The position numbers and the translations under genes were made by a program. From NCBI GenBank assembly GCA_018398765.1, contig JAHBMJ010001076.1, positions 1 through 28,504 of the forward strand: a stretch of DNA of 28,504 nucleotides. The letters are read 5' to 3'. The stretch comes from Chromera velia. Taxonomy: Eukaryota > Sar > Chromeraceae. Positions 8,190-18,945 of the stretch are shown in pieces (positions within the stretch are counted from its first letter, which is position 1; every line of letters begins with the position of its first letter). The notes beneath the pieces were generated by a model that was not told the origin of the DNA, did no database searches, and worked only from the letters and a program-made list of their open reading frames with translations.

Positions 8190-8492
8190 GAGGCCAGAAA
8201 TGAGCTTCGTGCCCGCTCTCTCGCCCTCACTGAGGGAAGAAATCCTGTTGAGGAAGTGGGAAGGGCAATTGTGTTTGACGTGTATGCAGATATGAGACAG
8301 CAGTGGTCTCCTCGCTCAGGAGAAACACTGCAGACAAATTTTGAATATAGATTTTCGCGAACAGTCTCCACACCTTCCCCCTTTCTTGTGTCTTCATCAC
8401 AACAAGTTGCCTCTCCGCTTGCAGGCTCTGCCCAAGCTTCTTCGTCTTCGATTTTTTTCACAGCAGCTGGGGAGGAACAGAGTGAGGCCTAG
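8190..8492 (+). CDS. possible coding fragment, unrecognised
   Basis: After AAGTAG at 8184-8189, which could be a splice acceptor, a frame is open for 100 codons to TAG at 8490-8492. The first half (LRARSLALTEG, VGRAIVFDVYADMRQQW) looks protein-like. The second half is Ser-rich. A second acceptor-like site (CCGCTTGCAG at 8425) would switch to another frame, which runs to 8607 with a basic product. The correct model cannot be chosen. No start codon or family is recognised. Confidence 0.25.
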   Translation, partial: EARNELRARSLALTEGRNPVEEVGRAIVFDVYADMRQQWSPRSGETLQTNFEYRFSRTVSTPSPFLVSSSQQVASPLAGSAQASSSSIFFTAAGEEQSEA

Positions 8493-8824
8493 CAGAGAGA
8501 AGCAGAGAGACAAGAGCAACAAAAGAGGCTTGCTCTTTGTCAAGCGCGCGGTCTCAGAGTGCGAGCTCACCAAACGCAGGTGCAAGCCCATGAAATCTGC
8601 AGGTTGAGCAATCTTGCTGATTCTGATTCAGAAAATGAATAAATAGAGAGGTTATATATGACCGTATACTGGCACCGAGCTATGTATGATGTAATCTAGG
8701 ATGTAATATTGATATTGAGCAGATCGAGAGGCTCTGAATGCAATTGTAACCGAAATTGAAGCCAAATTAGACAGAGCCCAAGAAAGAGAGAGAAAGTGGT
8801 TGCTATCGATAGATTCTACCCCCC

Positions 8825-8858
<34 letters not shown>
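8825..8858 (-). repeat. (ATTG)n tail of LINE 1
   Basis: About eight and a half ATTG units (CAAT on the minus strand) lie exactly at the 3' end of the minus-strand retrotransposon. Many non-LTR elements end in a short tandem repeat of this kind. Confidence 0.9.
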
Positions 8859-9137
8859 CTATATTCCGCCCTAGGGCCTTCCCGCTATGTCTATCTGTCG
8901 CCAGAGCTAGCAGGGCGGGACGTTCCCCAGCCTAAGCTGAGGTATCAGACCCCGCCCTCGGGGCCCGCCAGAGTCTGTTGCCCTGGCCGCTGCTACATGA
9001 TTGTTCGTTGTTCGAGCCACGGCTCTGGATCCGCGTTGGCTTTCCGGCCTGAAAATCGATCTGAAACGGCATGTGATTTAGGCTTCTTCGCTCTTTTTGT
9101 TTGCTTTATCAATCTTCTTCTGCGGCTCCCTCCTTTC

Positions 9138-12050
9138 CTACCCTAACGCTCCTTCGGTCGTCTCTAAGTTATCAATTGTCTCCTCATATTCTTTTGTTAG
9201 TCTCTCGATCGCCCGCTGCCTTCCGGTGATTCTTGTATGTCTGGCCACCAGAGCGTCTCCCTCTATGTGTCCGTACCATCCTGGACACTCCTCAAACACC
9301 CTCCGTCTGAATGACGCCCATCCCAAAAACTCATCCACTCTGGCATGACATTCATTCAACAGAAAACAGAAAAGCATCGAGTTGTCCCTTTTTCCCTCTT
9401 CTCTGTTGAGCCCTTCTCTTTCTGTGGCTGCCTTTCTGGCTCTTTCTTCCATCTTGCTGTCCCATTTCCCTTCTATCTTTCTGAACATTTCTGCTCTTTT
9501 TCTGTTAAAAACAGGATATTCTGTCACCAGATGGATTTCATCTTCCACCACCTCGATTCCCAACCACCCTCGACAGAACTGGTACATCCTTTTCTGTAAC
9601 GGCACCTTCTCTCCCCCCCTTACCAGAATTTTTCCCTGAGTTGCAGCCACAGCCTTGTCTCCCACCCTGCATGCTGCTCTCCTCCTGTGTTCTAATCGCG
9701 GCGCCACTCTCGTATAGCAAAAAAGGGCTCTCTCTATTCTCTCTCTGTTTATTTTCATTGTCGAGCCAACCTTTCTACCTGCTCTGTCTTCAAACAAAGA
9801 AAGGTGGAAACCATTTCCGTTTGAGACCTTTCTGTGCATGTCAGCCATCATCACTCCTGTCAGTTCTGCCTTCTCCTGACTGCTCTTCTCTCTTATGTTT
9901 CTTTCTATTCTATGTGCAAACGCCTCTCTCTTCTTCTCGTCTAGCTCATTTTTTGTTCTCTTCAGCAGCCATCTCTCTATCCCGTCCACTCTCTCGTTGA
10001 CTACCTGTGTTCCTCTCTGCCCTACGCTTCCTTTTAGTCTTTCTCTTACAAAAAGGTGCATTCCTCTGTCTGTGTAGAGTGCCTGTGCACATTGTTTCAG
10101 ATCAGGGAAAAGATGAAAAGGATGCATTCCTCTCCCCCCCCCCATTTCGTTCTCTATCCCCTCTCTCAGGTATGTAAGGATTGCCTGCCCTACCGCTTCA
10201 TTTCTTCTCTCCTTTAAAGCCTTCCCTGCCCACCGGATCGTTTTGGAAGCCACTTCAAGATCAATCGGAATGAAACCTCCTTCCATCATCAGCGTGTCAC
10301 AATTCTTTTTCTTTCTCAAACGCAAAACAAACCTGACAAATCTCCTTTGCTTCTCGTCGAATTCTGCATACGTGCTATCTGGGTATGCATGGATTTCGCA
10401 TCCATACAATCATACGGCGCGCACTGTCTGTTTAAATATATTGAAGCAATCAGCGGGTGGAATCCCTCCCTCCCTTCCTATCTTCCCCATCAGTCCCTGC
10501 ATGCATCTCTCTGCTTTGATTGACCGTGCTTTCATCATGGTTTCTAGGTTGCAGTCGGCGGATAGGACTAGTCCCAGGTAGGGTTGCTCTCTTGCTTCTT
10601 TCATCACTATCTCCCCCAGTCTAACTTCTTCTTTCTCTCTTGATGCGATGCGGCCAAACCGGACCAATCTCGACTTGTCAGAGAATAGAAGACGGAGAGG
10701 TTCTGCAAAGGCTACAAGGTTCGAAAGAAGAAGGTTCAACTGTCTATCTGAGGATTCGAGGAGTGTTGTGTCATCTGCAAACAGAGGGGCAAGGAAATCG
10801 ACCCACCTCCCGTTTTCTCCTGCCGGCACCTTTGGCCTCTGTCTGTCGGTCTGTCGTCTCTGTCCTCTCCTCTTTCCTACTTCCTCTGGCAAGTCATGTG
10901 TGTACACAGAGTAAAGGGAAGGGCCGCTCGGGCCTCCTTGCTTGAGTCCTTTGTCTTCCGGGTACCACATGCTCGTTCCCTTCACCCGTGCCCTCACTTT
11001 TTCCAGAGAGGCCTCAACCCATCTGATCAGACCTTCCTCCACCCCTGCCTTTCTCAATTTCTCTTTTAACTTTTCCAGCCTCACTTCGTCGAAAGCCCGT
11101 GTGAAGTCAACAAAAGCAACACTGAGCACTTCCATTCGAGCAATAACGAACAGCAAAAAAAAAATTGCATCGCATGTGCCTGTCTTTCTCTTGTATGCGA
11201 ACTGCCATGGCGTCTGTCTGGCTTCCTTTTCTACCTTTGTTCTCATGATCATGTCCCCCCATTTTGCATCTGCTACCACCAGGTGCACTCCCCTCCATCC
11301 CCCAATTAGTGCGAGTGACTTACCCGGTTTTGGAAGGGCTATCACTGGCAAGTCATTCTACCCTTTTGGCCACCAACCAAAACGATATATAACATTAATT
11401 AACAAAACATACAAAGATACCAGCTCAGTCGATTTTTCCATCGTTCTCAGCATTCCTAGGGGCATTTCGTCCTTCCCAGCGGCCTTTTTGGGGTTGCTTG
11501 CTCTTTTCATTGCCTTCCTTACCTCCTTTTCCTCTGCTATATGCCATCCTTTCTCCTTAATCACTCTACTCACTGTCGTTTTTCTTTCTTGTTCCCTCTT
11601 TCTCTCTTCTGTCTCTTCCTTTGGCAGCTCGTACGTTTGTTTGAAACCTTCTGCTACCTGCTGGGTCGTCATACTGTCTTTTGTTTTTCTTAGTGTTGCC
11701 CTCCTGTCTTCCTTACCGAGTCTCCTCCACACCTTCCAGCAGCCTCTTTCATTTATTTCGGCTCTTATGTTCTCCACCTTTCTCTTTTCTGCCTTCCGTT
11801 GCTCTCTCGTCACCACGTTTCTCAGTGCTCTCTCTATTATGACTAACTGTTTTCTCCTCTCCTCATATGCCTGTCTCAATCTTTCTCCTTCCTGAGCTGA
11901 GGTGCTGCTCTCGTTTTCTCGTTCATCCCTCTGCTCTCTTTCTGCTTTCAGGCCTCTGATTTCCTCTCTCACTTTTCTCTCTATCCTTCTGAGTTTTCTT
12001 ATTTGCTTTCTTCCTTCTAAAACACGCCATGCAAAGCGAATTGTTGGCAC
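9138..12050 (-). pseudogene. LINE 1 polyprotein (reverse transcriptase), broken by in-frame stops
   Basis: Three open segments share one frame. Segment 12050-11358 is the charged linker, ending in the pre-RT region (PKKAAGKDEMPLGML). TAG at 11360-11358 then interrupts. Segment 11357-10410 is the reverse transcriptase: IALPKPGK, WRGVHL, motif A VDFTRAFDEV, motif B KQGGPSGPSL and the catalytic FADD. TGA at 10412-10410 then interrupts inside the thumb, just before LYGCEIHAYPD. Segment 10409-9138 is the C-terminal region with a degraded zinc-knuckle-like patch (FCRGW...DEIHLVTEY), where one expected Cys is Tyr. The enzyme would copy element RNA at a nicked target site. The interruptions suggest it is dead. 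Confidence 0.85.
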
Positions 12051-12350
12051 GAATGAAGGTCACCCTAGCACTCAGACACTCACCTATACCGGCCCTGCGA
12101 CTCTTGCAAAACATCTGTCTGTGCCCTCCATCGTAAGGCCTGCGATTCGATGCATGTGATGGTTACTTACCTCTCTTCCTGTCTTACCTTTGAATGTTCT
12201 TTTTCTATCTCCCACGTACATCTCCCGTCCCCCCTCTCCATCGGTCTTCCTATCTGCCTCTACTGCCTGAGAGTCTCTGTTGCAGTTATCGCACTCCTTC
12301 CACAGAAGGGAAACAACATCAGCGATTTAGAAAGCATCTTTTAGATGCAG

Positions 12351-12605
12351 GGTGTTTAGAGTTGCGAGAGTGAAGCCCCCTCCCGTTGTATGATGCAGGT
12401 CTAGCAAAGGGGCAATAAAGCATTGTCCTAGACTCATGCACTGCATGATGGCCTATAGACCGATTAATAATAATAATTATATGATTGATTATGATGATAT
12501 ATACGAAACCTAGGCATGAATAGTATTTTAAAGGCAATATATCGATTTATTTATACGTTATTATTTTTCAATTTTTTTTTTTTATATTCTTTGAATAAGA
12601 TTTGC
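12351..12605. other. no supported gene
   Basis: Between LINE 1 and the hairpin repeat. It contains a TAATAATAAT stretch near 12464 and poly-T runs. No coding signal. Confidence 0.4.
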
Positions 12606-12690
12606 TAGGCTTGATTGGCCGCGCCGCAGGCGCGGACGATCTTGATATTTTTTTTTCAAGTGGACATTAGGTTCAGGGAGGTAGTTTGCT
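12606..12690 (-). repeat. second copy of the GC-hairpin dispersed repeat, inverted
   Basis: TAGGCTTGATTGG is followed by the hairpin CCGCGCC-GCA-GGCGCGG, then ATCTTGATA, poly-T, CAAGTGGA and TTAGGTTCAGGGAGGTA. The CAAGTGGA and GGTTCAGGGAGGTA parts are the reverse complement of the left end of the copy at 7929. This copy has one hairpin, where the other has two. Confidence 0.7.
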
Positions 12691-12889
12691 GTATGTGTGG
12701 TTCCGGGTTGAGTAGCTCTCCCGTGTTTTTCTTTGTTTCTACAAGTTTTGAGCATCTTTTAGAACAGACGTCAATTGATGGTGTTACCATGGTTGCACCT
12801 TGGAAGGAACAACCCACCATGCCGCTTGGTTGCCGTCCACGTCCCTGGAGCTCATGAAGAAAGCAGGTGAGAGGTGTACAGGGTGGTTC

Positions 12890-15635
12890 CTTCGTTTCTA
12901 TCAGACCCCGCACAGAATCTCTTCCCTGTTTCTATCATACCCCTCACAGAATCTCTCTCCCGTTTCCGTCAAACCCCCCACAGAATCCCTCTCCTGTTTT
13001 CATCAGCTAGAAGTTTCAACTCCTACAGAATCCCTCTCCTGTTTTCGTCAGACCTCCTACAGAATCCCTCCCCTATTTCCGTCAGACCCTCCATATTTCC
13101 GTCAGACCCCCCACAAAATCCCTCCCGTTTCCGTCACACCGCCGATAGAATCCCTCTCTTGTTTCCCTCAGACCCCCCATAGAATCTTTCTTCTCAGGCT
13201 GTTTCTGTCAGACCCCTCCTCTTTCCATCAGACCTCTTACAGAATCTCTCCCCTGTTTCTATCAAACCGCCAGTAGAATCCCTCTCTTGATTCTGTCAAA
13301 CCCCCTACATCCCTCCCTTGTTTCCGTTAGACCCCCCTACAGAATCTATCCCTAGTTTCCGTCCACGTCTCAGATGTCTCCCCTGTTTCCGTACACCTCT
13401 CAGATGTCTCCCCTCTTTCCGTCAGACCCCCCACAGAATCTCTCCCCTGTTTTTATCTATGTCAGACTCTCAGATGTCTGCTCTATTTCCATCAGACCTC
13501 CTACAAAATCCTTCCCCAGTTTCCATCCACATCTCCACAGATGTCTCCCTTGTTTCTGTCAGACCTTCCAAAGAATCCCTCCCGTTTCTGTCACACCGCC
13601 GATAGAATCCCTCTCTTGTTTCCCTCAGACCCCCCACAGAATCTCTTCCCTGTTTCTGTCAGACCCCTCCTCTTTCTATCAGACTTCCTACAGAATCTCT
13701 CCCCTGTTTCCGTCAAACCGCCAGTAGAATCCCTCTCTTAGATCCGTCAGACCCCCCACAGAATCCCTCCCTTGTTTCCGTCAGACCCCCCTACAGAATC
13801 CCTCCCCTGTTTCTGTCTACCTCTCAGATGTCTCCCTTGTTTCCATCAAACCTCCTACAGAATCTCTCCCCTCTTTCCGTCAGACTCCCCACAGAATTCT
13901 TCCCCTCTTTCCGTCAGACCCCCCACAGAATCCCTCCCCCGTTTCCGTCAGACCCCTCCTGTTTCCGTCAGTCCCGCCACAAAATCCCTCCCCTGTTTCT
14001 CTCTAGCTCTCAGATATCTTCCCTGTTTCCATCAGACCTCCTACCGAATCCCTCCCCTGTTTCTGTCAGACCCTCCACAGAATCTCCCCTGTTTCCGTCA
14101 AACCTCTCCTGTTTCTGTCAGACCCCCCACAGAATCTCTTCCCTGTTTCTGTCCACCCCACAGAATCTCCCCTGTTTCCGTCAGAGCTCCTACAGAATCC
14201 CTCCCCTGTTTCCGCCAGACCCTCCACAGAATCTCTCCCCTGTTTCCCTTAGACGGCTGACAAAATCCCTTTTTCTTTTCCATCAGACCCTCTAGTTCCA
14301 TCAGACCTCCTATAGACCTTCTACAGAATCCCTCCCCTATTTTTATCAGACCTCCCACGGAATTTCTCCCTGTTTCCATCAGACCTCCCCTGTTTTTTCA
14401 ATCCCCCCCCCGTTTCCTACAGTATTTCTTGCTACAGTATCTCTCCCCTCCCTTGTTTCCGTCAGACCCCCCACAAAGTTGTCTCCCCTGTTTCCATCAG
14501 GTCTCTGAGAGAATCCCTCCTCTGTTTCCGTCAGACCCCCTATTTCCGTCAGACCCGCCACAGAATCCCCCCCCTGTTTCTATCAGACCTCTCACAGAAT
14601 CCCTCCCCTGTTTCCATCAGACCCTCTCTGTTTCTGTTAGACTCTCCTTGTTTTTACTCATCACAAAATTCGTTGCCTGTGTATATCAGACCCCCCAGAG
14701 GTTCCATCCCCTCTTTTCGTCAGACTCTCTACAGACTTTCTGTCAGATATCCTGCAGAATCTCTCCCCTCTTTTCATCAGATCTCCTGCATGTCCCCTCT
14801 GTTTCTGTCAGACCTCTCATACAATCCCTCCCCTGTTTCTGTCAGACCCCCTCTGTTTCTGTTAGACTCCTCTTGTTCCCACCCATCATAAAATTTGTTG
14901 CCTGTGTATATCAGACCCCCCAGAGGTTCCATCCCTTCTTTTCATCAGACTCTCTACAGACTTTCTGTTAGATATCCTGCAGAATCTCTCCCCTCTTTTC
15001 ATCAGATCTCCTGCATATCCCCTCTGTTTCGATTAGACCCCTCCGTTTCCGTTAGACTCGATCCCTTTATTTCCGTCAGAGCTCTTTCAGCTGCTTCCGT
15101 CAGACCCCACACAGAATCCCTCCCCTGTTTTTGTTAGACTCTCCACAGGACCTCTCGTCTGTTTCCTTCTGCCCACCCCCCAGAGAATCCCTCTTCTTTT
15201 TTTGTCAGACTCTCTACAGACTTTCTACCAGGTATCCTGCAGAATCCCTACTCTCTTTCTATCACATCTCCTGCATGTCCCTTCTGTTGTCTTCAGACCC
15301 CCCCTGTTTCCGTCAGACCTCCCACAGAATCCTTCCTCTGTTTCTATCCACCTCTCAGATGTCTCTCCTGTTTCTGTCAGACCCCTCACAGAATCCCTCC
15401 CCTGTTTCCGTCAGACCTCTCCTGTTTCCATCATACCTCCCCTATTTCTGTGAGATCCTCCACCAAAGCTTTCTCCTGTTTTCATCAGCCCTCCTGCAGA
15501 ATCTTTCCCCTATCTCTGTCACACCTCCCCTATTACTATCAGACCCCGCACAGAATGCCGCCTTTATTTCTGTCAGACCCTCTATAGAGCCTCTCTTATT
15601 TCCGTCAGACCCTCCATAGAATCTTTTACCTATGG
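12890..15635 (-). repeat. large GGTCTG-family minisatellite (reverse orientation)
   Basis: About 2.7 kb of imperfect units. The plus-strand consensus is roughly 34 bp: CCGTCAGACCCCCCACAGAA then TCCCTCCCCTGTTT. Shorter ~17-bp units lacking CACAGAATCCCT and variants with CACCTCTCAGATGTCTCCC are interspersed. A larger block around 14632-15040 is duplicated with a 226-bp period (GTTGCCTGTGTATATCAGAC at 14672 and 14898). The reverse complement has GGGGGGTCTG, matching the other arrays here. Several 150-180-codon open frames result from the lack of stops in the repeat. Confidence 0.95.
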
Positions 15636-16181
15636 GTAAATGTGTTTATGCATAATTTTGTGTATACATCTGTACACTTTTAGTCCTCCTCTCTGCATGT
15701 GCAGTTGAGAAAAGGAGGCGGCGCCTCGGGGCGCTTGCTGTTTAACTTACGGGCGCCCCCCTACCCTCCCTGTGATCGACAGAAATCCAATAGATCCCTC
15801 TATTTGGGCATTGCTCCAAAAAATCAGTCAGCTGCCTTCCCTTCTTTAAATGGTTTCTATCACAGCTAGAAAGAATGCTGGCTTGTGACTGTTGTACCTG
15901 CTGTTACTGTTGCTACTGGTTGCTACAAGTTTGGGAAAGCAAGTATGGCAAAAGAAAGACAACGTGGTCGCAGTGCCAATGATGGTGGTTGTTAAGGTAC
16001 ACGAAAAAAAATTTAATGATCCGGACCCACTCAGTCTGTTGCTGATCATACACACACACACAGTCATGATTTCGTTCTCTGACTCAAGAACTACATATTT
16101 GACGACGCTTTCTCCTCCATCCTCAGGATGCCCACCATGTGTAATGGGAGTTGACCGGGATGGCTATATCTCTCCTTGCAG
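15636..16181. other. region after the large array, no firm gene
   Basis: A 103-codon open frame at 15892-16203 begins with TTG and a Leu-rich run that could imitate a signal peptide. It contains a low-complexity Val/Met stretch and no recognisable domain. A 15-bp direct repeat links this region with the next. Confidence 0.3.
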
Positions 16182-16300
16182 TGCCAATGATGACCACTGC
16201 TAGTGATGATGAGGACAATAGCGGTGCTATAGTGAGGATAACGATGATGACAGCAGCTGATGACGAGAAGGACCCTCAGCCATCGGATTCTAATGAGTAG
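16182..16300 (+). CDS. possible terminal exon with acidic tail
   Basis: CTCTCCTTGCAG ends at 16181 and would be a good splice acceptor. From 16184 a frame reads PMMTTASDDEDNSG and later DDEKDPQPSDSNE before TAG at 16298-16300. The acidic Ser/Asp/Glu tail resembles those of other genes in this window. No upstream exon joins convincingly: GCAGTGCCAATGATG is present both here and 208 bp upstream, but the obvious junctions break the frame. Confidence 0.25.
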
Positions 16301-16664
16301 GAGACGCTGATTTACATTGATAAGTACGGGATGTTGTAGAGACAGTAAAAGGCGACTAGATACCTAAACGCTGCGTTATCATCAAAAAATGTACGGCGCT
16401 TATCTCGTTGGCCCGCTTCTTAATTAAAATTTTATCTTCAAACTGCTATCAAAGTTCATCTACATTGTTTTTTAAAGAGTGTATTCATGTTATCTCTTTA
16501 CGTTTATTAACTGTAGTATATCAAAGGCGTTCATTTGAAATACACTTATGTTAGGGGCCTAGCTGCATGAATACCGAAAGGCTATTAGTTTAATTGTTGG
16601 AACGAGCATTTTTTATGTATTAATCTAAAAAGTAGAGAATACGGTTATTATTATGATATTATTA

Positions 16665-16729
16665 AAGTAGTACCCCAACCCTTTACAGTCATAGCGGAGA
16701 AGTAACATTAAATGGTATGAAAAGAACGT
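16665..16729 (+). mobile_element. diverged second copy of the SINE-like body
   Basis: An ungapped alignment with 4789-4853 keeps GTAC, CCCTT, GAAGTA, ATGAAA and other blocks, with mainly G-to-A and C-to-T differences. No tRNA-like head is visible upstream. Confidence 0.35.
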
Positions 16730-16785
16730 TTAATAGATTTTACGACTCCTTTTTTGAAACCCACAGATGTACCTCTACAGTAGGG

Positions 16786-16786
<1 letters not shown>

Positions 16787-16823
<37 letters not shown>
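16787..16823. repeat. (TA)n microsatellite
   Basis: A TA run with a single ATTTATA interruption. Confidence 0.95.
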
Positions 16824-17074
16824 CTAATGATTAACTCAAGTAACTGTCTTAGTAATAAAAAATAAAAACCAAATGCCTGAGCAAAATTAGTTATTACCAG
16901 CAGTGGCCTAAGTAGTAGTATATAAAGCATATTTGGAAACATGTTTATACCAACGGCATCTTTGTAATTTGAATTCTGAGCAGTGTTACCTCACGTCATT
17001 TCTACTTTGTAGCACATACCTCTGATCTATCGATTTCTTCAACTGTCTTTCTTTACGATTCAGTCGTCAAGGAA

Positions 17075-17945
17075 GATGAACGCACTGTAGTAATTTGATG
17101 GACACAGTAGAGGGAGGTCTGTAAAAATTTGATGGAGACGATAGCGGGGGCTCTGCAGAAATCTGACAGACACAGTGAGGGGGCTTCTGCAAAAAGTTGA
17201 TGAACATGGTAGAGGGGGTTTTACAGAAATTTGATACAGAAATTTTTGCAAGAGGTAGAGGAGGGTCATTTGATCGGCAAGGTAGAGGGGAGTTTACCTA
17301 GCAAAGTCGGAGGATTTACAAAGAATCTGGCAGACAAGGTAGAAGTGTCTCTAAAAATTTGATGGACTGGGTAGGCGGGAATTTGACAGGCAGGGGGGGG
17401 GGCGGATCTGGCCGCCAGGGTGGGAGGGTCTACCAAAGATCTGATCGGCAGGGTGGGGGGGTCAGCAGAAGATCTGATTGGCAGGATAGGGCGATCTGAA
17501 GAGGACCTGATCTACAAGGTAGACGAGTTTAGCTGGCAGGGGGAGAGGGTTTGCAGAGGATCAGATCCGCAGGGTGGGGGGATCTAGCTGCCAGGGTGGG
17601 AGGGTCTGCCAAAGATCTGATCGGCAGGGTGGGGGGGTCAGTAGAGGATCTGATTGACAGGGTAGGGAGATCTGAAAAGGACCTGATCTACAAGGTAGAG
17701 GAGTCTGGCTGGCAGGGTGAAGGGGTCTGCAGAGGATCAGATCCGCAGGGTAGGGGATCTGGCCATCAGGGTAGGGGGGTCTGCAGAGGATCTGATCCGC
17801 AGGGTGGTAGGATCTGGTCGCTAGGATAGGGAGGTCTGCCAAGGATCTGATCGGCAAAATGGGCAGACTCTGCGGGAGGTATTACGGAAACTCAGAAGAG
17901 AAGGTAGTTCAAGAGAAGTCAGAAAGGAAAATGGACAGACTCTGC
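17075..17945 (+). repeat. GGTCTG-family minisatellite with higher-order period
   Basis: Units resemble GGTCTGCAGAGGATCTGATC then GGCAGGGTGGGGG. Early units (to ~17390) carry AAATTTGATGG in place of GGATCTGATC. A composite block starting CCAGGGTGGGAGGGTCT at 17415 recurs at 17591, giving a 176-bp higher-order period; a third, more diverged block lies near 17821. The 92-codon frame at 17551 is repeat translation (GGSxxDLI pattern). Confidence 0.95.
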
Positions 17946-18345
17946 GGGAGGTGTTACACATACACACCCACCTGCAAAATTATGATGGCTGTCAATCCTT
18001 ATTTTTTGTAGATAGCATAGCGGTCGACACCGTAGCGCCCCATCAATGCTACAAAGACAGCAAAAGGGTAAGTGAGAAGACCGCAACGCGGAGATGGACA
18101 GTGAGCAGGCACAGAAAAGGGAACGGTACAAACAGATCACACAAATGAAAAAAACAGAAAGGCATAGAGCTGCAGGCAGATGAAGTGTAGAAAAAATTGG
18201 GAGGAAGCCTGCAAGGTTCGTGGTGTGTTCAAATTAGCACCATCCTGCTGTCTTTCACCAGTTGCTCTGACTAGTTCTGTGGAAAATAGAAGAGAGAAAG
18301 GATCACCGTACATACTGTTCTGGTAGTACAGTGGTTGCAGCTCAG
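17946..18345. other. no firm gene; one exon-like patch
   Basis: TTTTTGTAG before 18013 and GGTAAGTGAG at 18068 frame a 56-bp exon-like patch, but no partner exons are found. The rest shows nothing recognisable. Confidence 0.3.
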
Positions 18346-18945
18346 AAATGAGATCTACTAAACGAGAACGGGAATTTGAACGACTTGGGGGGAACGCCGG
18401 GAGAACGGATAGGATGAAGGGACCGATGGATAAAGTGTGGGAGGTCAGGGCGGAGGAATATACCAACCAAGGGACAGACGGATGGAGTCGTGGAGAAAGA
18501 GAGGGACAGAGGGAAAAAATGATAAATGGAAGGCAGAAGGAAAAAAAGACGGACGGACGGATAGAAAGACACAAAGACAGACGGACAAGGGTGGGGGAAA
18601 ATGGACGGAGCGATAGTAAAGCAGGGAAAAAAGGACGGATAGAGAGCTAAGAGAGAAAAGGACGAACGACGGACAGAGGGAAAAAAAGGATAAACAGAGG
18701 GATAAAAAGATAGACACACGGAGGGATAGAGGATGATAGAGGGACAGAGGGAGAGGACATAAAGACGGAAAAACAGACGGATAGAGGGAAAAAAAGACAG
18801 ACGGAGGGACAGAAAGACATGTGGATGAACAGAGGGAGGGAGAGACGGATGGATGGACACAGGGATATACTGATAGAAGGACAGAGGGATAGAAGGTAGA
18901 GAGACAGAAGGACGAAGGGATGGGGGGACAGACGGATCGCTTTTT
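18346..18945. repeat. purine-rich low-complexity tract (GGACAGAGGGA type)
   Basis: The plus strand consists almost only of A and G with C at regular spacing (GACGGACGGATAG, GGGACAGAGGGA and similar). It is an imperfect, degenerate short-period repeat. Long minus-strand frames rich in Ser, Pro, Phe and Leu are its translation. A polypurine tract this long could form unusual DNA structure. Confidence 0.8.

Larger units (their letters stand above)
8825..12326 (-). mobile_element. LINE 1: non-LTR retrotransposon, 5'-truncated and decayed
   Basis: The minus strand carries a linker, reverse transcriptase and C-terminal region in one reading frame, then a ~280-bp 3' untranslated stretch and an (ATTG)n tail at 8825-8858. 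No endonuclease domain is visible. The frame is still open from 12326 down to 12087, then has three stops in 36 bases. Further in-frame stops show decay. No target-site duplication was found: sequence next to the tail (TAGAATCTATCGATAG on the minus strand) has no clear match near 12.3 kb. The left boundary is firm and the right boundary (12326 or beyond) is a guess. Confidence 0.85.
16301..17074. other. AT-rich intergenic stretch
   Basis: It contains a diverged copy of the SINE-body sequence (about 16665-16729), a (TA)n run at 16787-16823 and no coding signal. Confidence 0.5.

Noticed and set aside
10942-11895. Plus-strand open frame of 317 codons
   Set aside because: It is antisense to the LINE 1 linker and reverse transcriptase, whose motifs are clear on the minus strand.
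9138-12326. Reassigned stop codons (TGA or TAG as sense) as an explanation for the LINE stops
   Set aside because: Plausible cellular genes in the window end naturally at TGA (5824, 26990), TAG (7141) and TAA (1709). Point mutation in dead elements is simpler.
12800-15619. Many plus-strand open frames of 150-180 codons in the large array
   Set aside because: The repeat unit contains few stop codons in any frame. Several frames are open at once and the products are only repeat translation (SDPPQNPSPVS pattern).
12890-15635. Possible CRISPR array because of ~34-bp repeats
   Set aside because: Repeats are contiguous and diverged, with no unique spacers and no cas genes, and the genome is eukaryotic.
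15892-16203. 103-codon frame with a Leu-rich start that looks like a signal peptide
   Set aside because: It starts at TTG, and the Leu run comes from a CTGTTACTG-type simple repeat. No domain follows.
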